The notes under the pieces: model-generated
Told to the model about the DNA's origin: nothing
The model's database searches: none
Seen by the model: the letters and a program-made list of their open reading frames with translations, nothing else
Shown: positions 6,611-13,938 of the stretch, one piece after another
Numbering within the stretch: the stretch's first letter is position 1
How the letters are laid out: each line of letters starts with the position of its first letter
Source: REEB85 sp018971455
Lineage (GTDB): Bacteria > Pseudomonadota > Alphaproteobacteria > Acetobacterales > Acetobacteraceae
NCBI GenBank assembly: GCA_028871195.1
Contig: JAGWNT010000076.1
Coordinates: 1 to 19,234, forward strand
Direction of reading: 5' to 3'
DNA: 19,234 bases
Translations under genes and position numbers: made by a program

Positions 6611-8140
6611 CTATTGTTGCACGCCAGCCACGAAGCGGCGCAGCTCGGCGGCCACGTCCGGCACCAGCAGATCCCACCGGCGCGGGGCGCGGTGGCGCAG
6701 CAGGCGCAGCGAGGGGTACCACGGGCTGTCCTCGCGGCCGAGCAGCCAGCGCCAGTCCGGCGCCTGGGGCACCATCACCCAGGCCGGCCGCCCCATCGCG
6801 CCGGCGAAATGACCGACCGAGGTGTCGACGCACACCACCAGGTCGATATTCTCGATCACCGCCATGGTGTCGTCGAAATCGGCGATCTGGCGATCCAGGT
6901 CGATCAGCGGCGCCGCCCCCTTGTAGGCGGCGATCTGCGCCGTCGCCGGCCCCTTCTGGAGCGATACGAGGGCGATGCCCGGCACCTCGGCGAGCGGGGC
7001 CAGCGTGTCGAGCGTGATGGTGCGGTTGATGTCGTTGTTGTGGGTCGGCCGCCCGGCCCAGGCGATGCCGATGCGGCGCAGCCCGGCGGGCACCAATGCG
7101 TCGAGCCGCTCGCGCCAGAGCGCGCTGCGCGGCGGATCGGCGAACAGATAGGGGATTTTGGCGGGGATGCTGTCGAGGCGCGTGCCGTGCAGGCGTGGCA
7201 GGCCGGAGAACGGGCAGAAGGCAGCGTAGGGCGGGCATTCGTCCCAGCGGTTGAACATCGGAACGGCGGGGAAGTGGCGACGCAGGATCGGCAGCATTTC
7301 GGCGCTACAGGCGATGGCGACGTGCGCGCAGCGTTCCAGCACCCAGGGGATGTAGCGGGTGAACATCACCACATCGCCGAAGCCCTGGTCGGCGATCAGC
7401 AGCAGGATGCCGTCACCGAGATCCTGGCCGTTCCATTGCGGGGCGTTGGCGCGGGCGGCGAAATTCGGCGGCATCAGCGGCTGGGCGCCGGGGATCTGGT
7501 AGCGCCACTCGTACTCCTCCCAGCCCTTGGCGAACTCGCCGATCAGCAGATGGGCCTGGCCGAGCTTCATATGGGCCTGCGGCAGGTTGGGGCGCAGGTC
7601 CACGGCGTGGCGGGCGGCTGCGATGCAGGCGCTGATTTCGAGCCGGTCGTAATGGATCATGGCAAGATTGAACGGGCCCAGCGGGTCGGCCGGGTCAAGC
7701 GCCACGGCGCGGCGGGCGGCGGTCAGCGCCTCGTCGAGGCGGACCTGGAGGCGATAGACTTCCGACAGGTTGCGGAAATGCGCCGATTTGATGCCGCCCT
7801 CGGCGATCGAACGTTCCATCAGCGCGGCGGCCTCGGCGGTGTTGCCGCGGCGGAAGGCGATCAGCCCCTTGAGGTGGACCGCGTCGGTCTGGCGCGGGGC
7901 GACGGCGAGGATGTGGCCGAGCAGCCGTTCGGCGGCATCGAGGCGGCCGGCTTCGACATATTCGGCGGCGATGGCGAAAACCTCGCCGGCCGGCACCGGA
8001 ACGCTGCCGGCGCGGATGGCGGCGGCCGGTGCCGCCTCGGGCGCCGCCGGGGGCTGCGAGGATGGCTCGGGCGACAGCTGGGGCGGCATGGCGGGCGGCA
8101 GCAGAGCGGGGGACAGACCGGACAAGGGGCTCTCATTCAC
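6611..8140 (-). CDS. TPR-repeat protein with C-terminal glycosyltransferase (GT9-like) domain
   Basis: This 509-residue protein starts with a Pro/Ala-rich, disordered stretch (about 1-50). Tetratricopeptide repeats follow (about 50-215: AAEYVEAGRLDAAERLLGHI, LIAFRRGNTAEAAALMERSI, PFNLAMIHYDRLEISACIAA, AHMKLGQAHLLIGEFAKGWE). Then comes a segment with LLIADQGFGDVVMFTRYIPWV, RIGIAWAGRPTHNND, VSLQKGP and VVCVDTSVGHFAGAMGRPAWVM. These are hallmarks of TPR-linked proteins related to family 9 (heptosyltransferase/ADP-heptose type) glycosyltransferases. It probably acts in surface polysaccharide or glycoprotein assembly, consistent with the sugar operon nearby; donor and acceptor are unknown. The start is uncertain: GTG at 8140 gives the full length, while an ATG at 8089 would remove 17 residues of low-complexity sequence. 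Neither has a clear Shine-Dalgarno. The gene is followed by 104 bp carrying the FNR-like box of the next gene. Confidence 0.87.
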   Translation of the reverse strand: MNESPLSGLSPALLPPAMPPQLSPEPSSQPPAAPEAAPAAAIRAGSVPVPAGEVFAIAAEYVEAGRLDAAERLLGHILAVAPRQTDAVHLKGLIAFRRGNTAEAAALMERSIAEGGIKSAHFRNLSEVYRLQVRLDEALTAARRAVALDPADPLGPFNLAMIHYDRLEISACIAAARHAVDLRPNLPQAHMKLGQAHLLIGEFAKGWEEYEWRYQIPGAQPLMPPNFAARANAPQWNGQDLGDGILLLIADQGFGDVVMFTRYIPWVLERCAHVAIACSAEMLPILRRHFPAVPMFNRWDECPPYAAFCPFSGLPRLHGTRLDSIPAKIPYLFADPPRSALWRERLDALVPAGLRRIGIAWAGRPTHNNDINRTITLDTLAPLAEVPGIALVSLQKGPATAQIAAYKGAAPLIDLDRQIADFDDTMAVIENIDLVVCVDTSVGHFAGAMGRPAWVMVPQAPDWRWLLGREDSPWYPSLRLLRHRAPRRWDLLVPDVAAELRRFVAGVQQ

Positions 8141-8329
8141 ATTTGGGACGGCGGATACATATCAGGCGGGGGCCGAGGCTAGCCGAGGTCGGCGCGGAAA
8201 TGAAACCACCCAGGGGGTGCGGCCGGCCGCCGATTTCCGCCCCGCCCCGCCATCGGCGGGCCTGCTCACGAAGGCGTGAGGGATTGACGGAATCTGATGG
8301 GCGGTCACGGGCGATGATCGCGAACTGAT

Positions 8330-8343
8330 TGGCCGAACGGCCA
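8330..8343. promoter_or_regulatory. Perfect 14-bp dyad, possible operator
   Basis: TGGCCGAACGGCCA is a perfect inverted repeat (6-bp arms, AA centre), 89 bp upstream of the receiver-like gene. An unusually AT-rich patch (8345-8356) follows it in a GC-rich intergenic region of 292 bp that serves two divergent genes. The layout suggests a regulator site next to a promoter, but no regulator family can be assigned. Confidence 0.35.
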
Positions 8344-8432
8344 GAAAATTAACATTTTGGCAATCGTTCGATTCCACCACGACCGCCTGCCGGTGGCTGC
8401 GGGATCGGCCAACCGCTGTCGGAGAGGCGCCC

Positions 8433-8912
8433 ATGGACCAGCACGCAGCTGCGGAGGCGTGGCAGATCGACCCCATCACATCGACGATCCGCCCCTGCGA
8501 CGCGATCCGCGACCCCGTCGTCATGGTGGTCGAGGAGATGCCGGCGCTCGGCGTCGCCATCGCCGAAGTGTGCGATTTCCTGCGCATCCGCGTCGAGCAT
8601 GTCAGCTCGGCGCGGGAACTGGCCCAGGCCATGCCGCACCAGCGGCCGATTGCCGTGCTGAGCGAGGCGCGCAGCATCGATTGCAGCGTCTATGACCTGC
8701 TGATGGCGGTCGCCAGCTACGACACCGCCCTGCCGGTGCTGCTGGTCATCAACGATCAGCCGAGCCAGCGCGGCGCGCTCGATGCCGCCCAGCGGCTGTG
8801 GCAGCTGACCGAGGTGAGCCGCGTCGGCCAGCGGCCGGGCATTCGCGGGCTGATCGACTTCCTGTTCCTGGCCGGCCGCAAGAGCGGCGCGGAGCGGATG
8901 CTCCGGGCGTAA
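8433..8912 (+). CDS. Receiver-like (degenerate response-regulator fold) protein, function unknown
   Basis: This 159-residue protein is probably cytoplasmic, with no signal or membrane segment. Its pattern of strands and helices fits a CheY-like receiver: VVMVVEEMP (residues 29-37, acidic pair Glu34-Glu35), helix LGVAIAEVCDFL, RVEHVSSARELAQAM, then PIAVLSEARSID where Glu78 falls at the phosphoacceptor position, and LPVLLVINDQPS. The conserved Lys near the end of a receiver is not evident (VGQRPGI instead). If the alignment by eye is right, it cannot be phosphorylated normally and might mimic the phosphorylated state. No output domain follows, so it may act by protein-protein contact. The ATG at 8433 has a strong GGAGAGG ribosome binding site. 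The stop lies 5 bp from the stop of the convergent epimerase gene. Similar short proteins seem familiar from Acetobacteraceae, but I know no assigned function. Confidence 0.8.
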   Translation: MDQHAAAEAWQIDPITSTIRPCDAIRDPVVMVVEEMPALGVAIAEVCDFLRIRVEHVSSARELAQAMPHQRPIAVLSEARSIDCSVYDLLMAVASYDTALPVLLVINDQPSQRGALDAAQRLWQLTEVSRVGQRPGIRGLIDFLFLAGRKSGAERMLRA

Positions 8913-8917
8913 CGGGC

Positions 8918-9448
8918 CTACCCGCCGAGAAGGGGAAAGGCGGCGTCGCGCGGCGACAGGATGGGGTCGGGCAGCGGCCAGAGGATGCCGAGCGCCGGAT
9001 CGTCCCAGCGCAGGCCGCGATCCAGCGCCGGCTGGTAGGCCGCGCTCATCTGGTAGAACAGCTCGGCATTGTCGGTCAGCGTCTGGAAGCCGTGCGCGAA
9101 GCCGGGCGGGATGTAGAGGGCGCGGCGATTCTCCTGCGACAGATGAAAGCCCCGCCAGCTGCGATGGCTGATCGAGTGCGGCCGCAGATCGACCATCACG
9201 TCGAACACGGCGCCGCTGATGCAGCGCACCAGCTTGCCCTCGACCGCCGGCTCGGCCTGGAAATGCAGGCCGCGCAGCGTGCCGCGCCGGGCGTTGAAGG
9301 AGATGTTGCACTGGACGAACTCGCCGGGCAGGCCGTGGCGGATGAAATCCTCGCGGCAGAAGCTGCGGGCGAGGAAGCCGCGCTCATCGGCATGTTTCTC
9401 CAGATCGATGACGCAGGCCTGGGCGAGGTCGGTGGGCGTGATGATCAT
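8918..9448 (-). CDS. rfbC: dTDP-4-dehydrorhamnose 3,5-epimerase family (RfbC/RmlC) sugar epimerase
   Basis: This 176-residue cupin-fold enzyme epimerises carbons 3 and/or 5 of a nucleotide-linked 4-keto-6-deoxyhexose. Family landmarks are intact: DERGFLARSF, NISFNARRGTLRGLHFQ with catalytic base His62, LVRCISGAVFDVMVDLR, YIPPGFAHGFQTL, and Tyr132 (FYQMS), the usual general acid. The tail GLRWDDPALGILWPLPDPILSPRD is also typical. The length fits the family (about 180). Its ATG overlaps the methyltransferase stop as ATGA, so the two are translationally coupled. Because the operon starts with a CDP-glucose 4,6-dehydratase, the real substrate may be a CDP- rather than dTDP-linked sugar, and the rfbC symbol denotes family only. 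It may act with the C-methyltransferase on a shared 4-keto intermediate. Confidence 0.9.
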   Translation of the reverse strand: MIITPTDLAQACVIDLEKHADERGFLARSFCREDFIRHGLPGEFVQCNISFNARRGTLRGLHFQAEPAVEGKLVRCISGAVFDVMVDLRPHSISHRSWRGFHLSQENRRALYIPPGFAHGFQTLTDNAELFYQMSAAYQPALDRGLRWDDPALGILWPLPDPILSPRDAAFPLLGG

Positions 9449-10686
9449 GCCATCACCCGCAGCTCCGGCACCGGGACGACGAAGCGCCCGCCCCATTCGC
9501 GGATGCCCGCCATCTGGGCCATCACCTCCTCGCGCAGATTCCATGGCAGGATCAGCACATAGTCGGGCCGGGCCGCGAGCAGCGCCTCGGGCGCCAGCAC
9601 CGGGATGCGGCTTCCGGGCAGTTTCAGGCCCTGCTTGTGCGGGCTGCGATCAACGGTGAAGGCGAGCAGCTCGGGGCCGATGCCGCAATAATTGAGCAGC
9701 GTGTTGCCCTTCGCGGGCGCGCCATAGCCCGCCACGCGCTGGCCGGCGCGCCGCGCCGCGATGAGGAAGGTGAGCAGCTCGCATTTGATCTGCACCACGC
9801 GCTCGGCGAAGCGGCGGTAGATGGCGGCCCCGGGCAGGCCCGCCGCATCCTCGCGCGTGCGCAGCGCGCCGACGGCCGGCGCCGCGGGGCCGCTGCCGGC
9901 ATGGCGCACATGCAGGCGAAGCGAGCCGCCATGGGTGGGCAGCTCCTCGACATCCACCACCGCGAGGCCGTGATGGGCGAGCACGCGCTCGGCCACGGTG
10001 AGGGAGAAATAGGAGAAATGCTCGTGGTAGATGGTGTCGAACTGGGTGTCTTCGAGCAGGCGGAGCAGATGCGGGAACTCGATGGTGAGCAGCCCGGCCG
10101 GCGCCAGCAGCCGTTTCAGCCCGGCGGCGAAATCGTTGAGGTCGGGCACATGGGCCAGCACGTTGTTGGCGACCAGAAGGTCCGGCGACCAGCCCTGCGC
10201 CTTCAGCCGCGTGGCGGTGGCCTGGCCGAAGAACGCCGCCTCGGTGCAGATGCCGCGGCCGGCGGCCACGGCGGCGACGTTGGCCGCCGGCTCGACGCCG
10301 AGCACGCGCACGCCGGCGCGCTGGAAATATTGCAGCAGGTAGCCGTCATTGCTGGCGATCTCGACCACCTGCGCCGCGGGGCCGAGGCGCGGCAGCATCG
10401 CCGCAGCGTAGGCCTCGGCGTGGCGCAGCCAACTTTCGGAGTAGGAGGAGAAATAGACGTAGTCCGAGAAGATGTGGCCCGGGCTTTCAAACTGCGCCAG
10501 CTGGACGAGCCGGCAGGTGCCGCAGACATGGGCGTGCAGCGGGTAGAAGGGTTCCATCCGCTCGGCATGGGCGGGGCCGATGAAGGCGTTGGACAGCGGC
10601 TGCATGCCGAGATCGGCCACGCTCTCATCGAGCGGAGCGGCGCAGAAGCGGCAGCTGCCGCCGGGCGGATCGCCGCGCTCCGTCAT
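9445..10686 (-). CDS. Nucleotide-sugar C-methyltransferase (SAM-dependent, three-domain)
   Basis: This 413-residue cytoplasmic enzyme has the three-part layout of sugar C-3-methyltransferases such as TylC3. First is an N-terminal zinc-binding domain with Cys12-x2-Cys15 and Cys55-x2-Cys58 (Methyltransf_13 type). A central SAM-binding Rossmann domain carries VVEIASNDGYLLQYF and VLGVEPAANVA. A C-terminal half (C-methyltransferase type) carries AGYGAPAKGNTLLNYCGI and LPWNLREEV. The segment FDTIYHEHFSYFSL is the family's catalytic His/Tyr region. It is expected to methylate a 4-keto-deoxysugar nucleotide at C3, giving a branched-chain sugar. Its ATG overlaps the dehydratase stop by ATGA, and its own TGA overlaps the epimerase ATG the same way. 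The longer upstream reading frame is a shadow of the dehydratase gene. Confidence 0.92.
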   Translation of the reverse strand: MTERGDPPGGSCRFCAAPLDESVADLGMQPLSNAFIGPAHAERMEPFYPLHAHVCGTCRLVQLAQFESPGHIFSDYVYFSSYSESWLRHAEAYAAAMLPRLGPAAQVVEIASNDGYLLQYFQRAGVRVLGVEPAANVAAVAAGRGICTEAAFFGQATATRLKAQGWSPDLLVANNVLAHVPDLNDFAAGLKRLLAPAGLLTIEFPHLLRLLEDTQFDTIYHEHFSYFSLTVAERVLAHHGLAVVDVEELPTHGGSLRLHVRHAGSGPAAPAVGALRTREDAAGLPGAAIYRRFAERVVQIKCELLTFLIAARRAGQRVAGYGAPAKGNTLLNYCGIGPELLAFTVDRSPHKQGLKLPGSRIPVLAPEALLAARPDYVLILPWNLREEVMAQMAGIREWGGRFVVPVPELRVMA

Positions 10687-11762
10687 GGCGTGGCGGCCGA
10701 GGCCAGCCGCGCCGTGTAGAGGGCGATCTGCTCGCCCATCAGCGCGAGCGCAGGCGCCCCTTCGCGGTGGCGGCGATACCAGCCGGCGGTCCATTCCAGC
10801 GCCTCGGCCAGCTTGAGGCGCGGGCGCCAGTCCAGCCGCGCCCGCGCCTTGGCGGCGCTGACGGCGAGCAGCCCGGCCTCGTGCGGCTGGCCGCCCTCCC
10901 CTTCGCGGACCCAGCCCCTGGCCCCCGGCCAGAGAGCGGCGAACGCCTCGACGACGGCGCCGACGCTGTGCGCCTCGGCGGGATCGGGGCCGAAATTCCA
11001 GGCCTCGGCGACGGTGGCGGGCGCGTCGAGCAGGCGCTGGGCGAGCAGCAGGTAGCCGGCGAGCGGTTCGAGCACGTGCTGCCACGGGCGAGTGGCGCCG
11101 GGATGGCGCAGACGGACCGCCTCACCCGCCGCAAAGGCGCGCACGCAATCCGGCAGCAGGCGCTCGGCCGCCCAGTCCCCGCCGCCGATGACGTTGCCGG
11201 CGCGCGCGGTGGCGATCGCCATGCCGGGGAAGCTGCTCCGCCAGGCGGCGGCGGCAAGTTCGGCGCAGGCCTTGCTGGCGCTGTAGGGATCGTGCCCGCC
11301 GAGCGCATCGTCCTCGCGATAGGGCCAGACCCATTCGCGGTTGGCGTAGCATTTGTCGCTGCTGACCACGATGACGCCGCGCGCGCCGCCCTGCCGCGCC
11401 GCCTCCAGCACATTCGCCGTGCCCATGACATTGGTCGCGAAGGTGCCGAGCGGGTCCGCATAGCCGCGCCGCACCAGCGGCTGGGCGGCGAGATGGAAGA
11501 CGATCTCGGGCGCGAAACCGCGCACCGCGTCGGCCACCGCGCGCGCGTCGCGCACATCGCCGCGCACCGGCTGCATCCCGGCCTCGATGCCGGCCTGCTC
11601 GGACAGGTTCGGCGCGGTGTCCGGCGCGAGCGCGAAGCCGGCCACGCGGGCGCCCAGGCGCATCAGCCAGACCGACAGCCAGCTTCCCTTGAAGCCGGTA
11701 TGGCCGGTGATCAGCACCCGCCGGTTCTCCCAGACATGCGGCAAGACCAGGGCACGAGACAT
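10683..11762 (-). CDS. rfbG: CDP-glucose 4,6-dehydratase
   Basis: This 359-residue extended short-chain dehydrogenase/reductase converts CDP-glucose to CDP-4-dehydro-6-deoxyglucose with tightly bound NAD. The NAD loop is GHTGFKGSWLS (Gly20-x2-Gly23-x2-Gly26). Next come FHLAAQPLVRRGYADP, then SSDKCYANREWVWPYRE with the Asp136-Lys137 pair, then the catalytic YxxxK at Tyr160/Lys164 in GGHDPYSASKACAEL. The GHTGFKGSW and SSDKCYxNxEW strings separate CDP-glucose from dTDP-glucose dehydratases. It is the first gene of the three-gene operon. The usual partner, glucose-1-phosphate cytidylyltransferase (rfbF), is not next to it: the upstream side is a 172-bp divergent promoter region. The ATG at 11762 was chosen because it places the family N-terminus (VWENRRVLITG) correctly; no strong Shine-Dalgarno is seen. 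Confidence 0.93.
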   Translation of the reverse strand: MSRALVLPHVWENRRVLITGHTGFKGSWLSVWLMRLGARVAGFALAPDTAPNLSEQAGIEAGMQPVRGDVRDARAVADAVRGFAPEIVFHLAAQPLVRRGYADPLGTFATNVMGTANVLEAARQGGARGVIVVSSDKCYANREWVWPYREDDALGGHDPYSASKACAELAAAAWRSSFPGMAIATARAGNVIGGGDWAAERLLPDCVRAFAAGEAVRLRHPGATRPWQHVLEPLAGYLLLAQRLLDAPATVAEAWNFGPDPAEAHSVGAVVEAFAALWPGARGWVREGEGGQPHEAGLLAVSAAKARARLDWRPRLKLAEALEWTAGWYRRHREGAPALALMGEQIALYTARLASAATP

Positions 11763-11934
11763 GCGGCGTGTTCCTGCTGTGGGCGCAAACAAATGTCGTT
11801 CAATGATATTTGAGGTATATCTACACTTGGTTAGTCCCTCTGCCTGAAGCTCGTCGTCAAAGACGTGGCGGAGAGACCAGTAATTCGGCGTCATCGCTCT
11901 CTGCCAGGGCGCCGGCCGCAGGCCGAAGGATCCC
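11763..11934. promoter_or_regulatory. Divergent intergenic region between rfbG and the ABC exporter
   Basis: This 172-bp region separates two divergent genes. The part next to rfbG (about 11785-11835) is strikingly AT-rich for this genome and is the likely promoter zone of the sugar operon. No -35/-10 pair matches well enough to be placed. The other end holds the AAGGA ribosome binding site of the exporter gene (11926-11930). Confidence 0.4.
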
Positions 11935-13695
11935 ATGCCGCCCTCGCCACGCCCGCCGCGTCTGACCGCCCTGCGCCTGCTGCTGCCCTATCTGGCCGCC
12001 TACCGGGCCCGCATCGCCGCCGCGGGCGCGGCATTGTTGGTTGCCGCCCTGCTGGTCCTCGGCCTCGGGCTGGGGGTGAAGCGGCTGATCGATACCGGCT
12101 TCGCCCACGCCGGCACCGCGGCCCTCAACCATGCCGCCCTGCTGATGTTCGGCGTCATCACGGCGCTGGCGGGCGCGACCTTCGTGCGCTTCTACCTGGT
12201 CTCCTGGCTCGGCGAACGGGTGGCGGCGGATCTGCGGGCGGCGATGTTCAATCATGTCATCAGCCTCTCGCCGGCCTTTCTGGACACCGCCCGCGCCGGC
12301 GACGTGCTGGCGCGCATGACGGCCGATGTCGCGGTGCTGCAGGCATTGATCGGCTGGGTGCTGTCGCAATGGCTGCGCAACGCCGTCATGCTGGCCGGCG
12401 CGCTGGTCATGCTGGTGGTGACCAGCCCGAAGCTGGCCGGCATCGTCATCGTCGTCGCGCCGGTGGTGGTGGTGCCGATCATCGTGCTCGGCCGGCGCGG
12501 GCGGCGCCTGTCGCGCGGCGCGCAGGACCGGGTGGCGGACCTCACCGCCTATGCCGAGGAGACCCTCGCGGCGCTGCGCACCGTGCAGGCCTACACGCAC
12601 GAGGCGATCGATCGCCGCCGTTTCGGCCAGGAGGTGGCGCGCGCAGTGGAGGCGGCACTGCGCCGGGTGCGCGCCAGTGCGACGGTGATGCTGCTGGTGA
12701 TCCTGCTCGGCTTCGGAGCCATCACCTTCAGCCTGTGGGTGGGCGGGCGCGACGTCATCGCCGGCCGGCTGAGCGGGGGCGAGCTGTCGGCCTTCATCTT
12801 CTACGCCGTGCTGGTGGCCAGCTCGGGCGCCATGATGAGCGAGCTGTGGGGCGAGTTGCAGCGGGCCGCCGGCGCCGCCGAACGCATCGGCGAATTGCTG
12901 GCCGAGCGGCCGGCGATCGTGGCGCCGGCCGATCCGCAGCCGCTGCCGAGGCCGATGCGCGGGGAGATCCGGTTCGAGGCGGTGGATTTCTGCTACCCGA
13001 CGCGGCCCGGCCAGCGCGCGCTGGCCGGGCTGTCCCTGACCGTGGCGCCCGGCGAGACGGTGGCCCTGGTCGGCCCGTCGGGCGCGGGCAAGACCACGAT
13101 GCTGCAATTGCTGCTGCGCTTCTACGACCCGCAGGCCGGGCGGGTGCGCATCGACGGGATCGACATCGCGCGGCTGGACCCGGCGGAGCTGCGCGGGTGC
13201 ATCGCGCTGGTGGCGCAGGAGCCGGTGATCTTTGGCGACAATGCGTGGGAGAACATCCGCTACGGCCGCCCGGAGGCGAGCGATGCCGAGGTGCGCGCGG
13301 CCGCCCGCGCCGCCGCCGCCGAAGCGTTTCTCGACGCGCTGCCGGAGGGGTTCGACACCTTCCTCGGCGAGAAGGGCGTGCAGCTCTCGGGCGGGCAGCG
13401 CCAGCGCATCGCCATCGCGCGGGCGATCCTGCGCGATCCGCCCATCCTGCTGCTCGACGAGGCGACCAGCGCGCTCGACGCCGAAAACGAGCAGGCGGTG
13501 CAGCACGCCCTGGCGGCGGTGGCGCGGGGGCGGACGACGCTGGTGGTGGCGCATCGCCTGGCCACGGTGCGCCGCGCCGACCGCATCGTCGTGCTCGACG
13601 CCGGTCGCGTCGTCGCACAGGGGACGCATGCGGAACTGATCGGCGAAGGCGGCCTCTATGCCCGGCTCGCGGCGCTGCAATTCACCGATGCCTGA
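11935..13695 (+). CDS. ABC exporter half-transporter (MsbA-like), fused membrane and ATPase domains
   Basis: This 586-residue inner-membrane protein has an N-terminal six-helix exporter domain (about residues 20-315) and a C-terminal ATPase, and should work as a homodimer. ATPase motifs are complete: Walker A GPSGAGKTT (380-388), Q-loop AQEPVIFGDNAWENIRYGR, signature LSGGQRQR (484-491), Walker B ILLLDEATSALD (Asp508, catalytic Glu509) and the H-loop AHRLATVR. The length and order match MsbA/ABCB-type lipid, glycolipid or drug exporters. Lying divergent from a deoxysugar operon, it could export a glycolipid, but nothing in the sequence fixes the substrate. The ATG at 11935 has AAGGA at a suitable distance. 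No convincing terminator follows directly. Confidence 0.93.
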   Translation: MPPSPRPPRLTALRLLLPYLAAYRARIAAAGAALLVAALLVLGLGLGVKRLIDTGFAHAGTAALNHAALLMFGVITALAGATFVRFYLVSWLGERVAADLRAAMFNHVISLSPAFLDTARAGDVLARMTADVAVLQALIGWVLSQWLRNAVMLAGALVMLVVTSPKLAGIVIVVAPVVVVPIIVLGRRGRRLSRGAQDRVADLTAYAEETLAALRTVQAYTHEAIDRRRFGQEVARAVEAALRRVRASATVMLLVILLGFGAITFSLWVGGRDVIAGRLSGGELSAFIFYAVLVASSGAMMSELWGELQRAAGAAERIGELLAERPAIVAPADPQPLPRPMRGEIRFEAVDFCYPTRPGQRALAGLSLTVAPGETVALVGPSGAGKTTMLQLLLRFYDPQAGRVRIDGIDIARLDPAELRGCIALVAQEPVIFGDNAWENIRYGRPEASDAEVRAAARAAAAEAFLDALPEGFDTFLGEKGVQLSGGQRQRIAIARAILRDPPILLLDEATSALDAENEQAVQHALAAVARGRTTLVVAHRLATVRRADRIVVLDAGRVVAQGTHAELIGEGGLYARLAALQFTDA

Positions 13696-13784
13696 GGGCG
13701 CGCCGTACGCCAGGTTGGGCGGGGGGCCGCATTCTCCGCTTGAAACGGCGCGCCGGCAGATGCAAGGCTTTGCACGCAACAACT

Positions 13785-13799
13785 GAAAGGAGGTGATCC
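13785..13799 (+). promoter_or_regulatory. Extended Shine-Dalgarno: 15-nt perfect complement of the 16S rRNA 3' end
   Basis: GAAAGGAGGTGATCC is complementary without mismatch to the conserved 3' tail of bacterial 16S rRNA (GGATCACCTCCTTTC). Ordinary ribosome binding sites in this window match only 4-7 bases. The GGAGG core ends 7 nt before a GTG codon that opens a 24-codon frame, a normal initiation distance. Confidence 0.8.
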
Positions 13800-13800
13800 G

Positions 13801-13875
13801 GTGTCTCATTGTTGGATGGCCAGGATGGCTGATGCGACCAGGATCTCCGCCCGCTGCCGCGAGAGCGTCGGCTAG
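13801..13875 (+). CDS. Candidate 24-residue micro-ORF (leader peptide or small protein)
   Basis: A GTG-initiated frame of 24 codons ends in TAG and begins (M)SHCWMARMADATR. It contains two Cys, one Trp, four Arg and no hydrophobic membrane segment. The case for translation is the exceptionally strong ribosome binding site directly before it, not coding statistics, which are meaningless at this length. Two hairpins (13887-13901 and 13911-13938) follow its stop, and the UgpC-like importer operon starts 168 bp further on. That arrangement fits a leader peptide controlling the operon by attenuation, but also an independent small mRNA ending at the second hairpin. I do not recognise the peptide as a named family. 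Confidence 0.45.
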   Translation: MSHCWMARMADATRISARCRESVG

Positions 13876-13886
13876 GAACCCGGTCC

Positions 13887-13901
13887 GGCAGCCAGGCTGC
13901 C
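13887..13901 (+). repeat. Short hairpin after the micro-ORF
   Basis: GGCAGCCAGGCTGCC is a perfect palindrome around one central base. As RNA it would form a 5-bp stem (GGCAG/CTGCC) with a CCAGG loop. It sits 11 nt after the micro-ORF stop and 9 nt before the larger hairpin, so it may be part of a folded leader. Confidence 0.45.
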
Positions 13902-13910
13902 AGACAATGT

Positions 13911-13938
13911 GAAGGCCTCGGCACACGCCGAGGCCTTC
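13911..13938 (+). terminator. 12-bp perfect stem-loop, candidate terminator or attenuator
   Basis: GAAGGCCTCGGC pairs without mismatch with GCCGAGGCCTTC across an ACAC tetraloop. The stem is very stable and is the strongest hairpin seen in the window. The following bases are AGCATTTCGGGG, with only three consecutive T, so it is not a textbook intrinsic terminator. It could end the micro-ORF transcript, act as an attenuator before the importer operon, or protect an RNA 3' end. Confidence 0.55.

Noticed and set aside
8212..8270. G/C-rich self-complementary stretch (GGCCGGCCGCC and nearby) as terminator
   Set aside because: Such runs are frequent in this GC-rich genome, no T tract follows, and the position between divergent genes makes a terminator unlikely.
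13785..13799. Antisense fragment of a 16S rRNA gene
   Set aside because: The match stops after 15 nt; the following bases do not continue as the complement of the 16S gene, and the site is placed correctly for initiation at a GTG codon.
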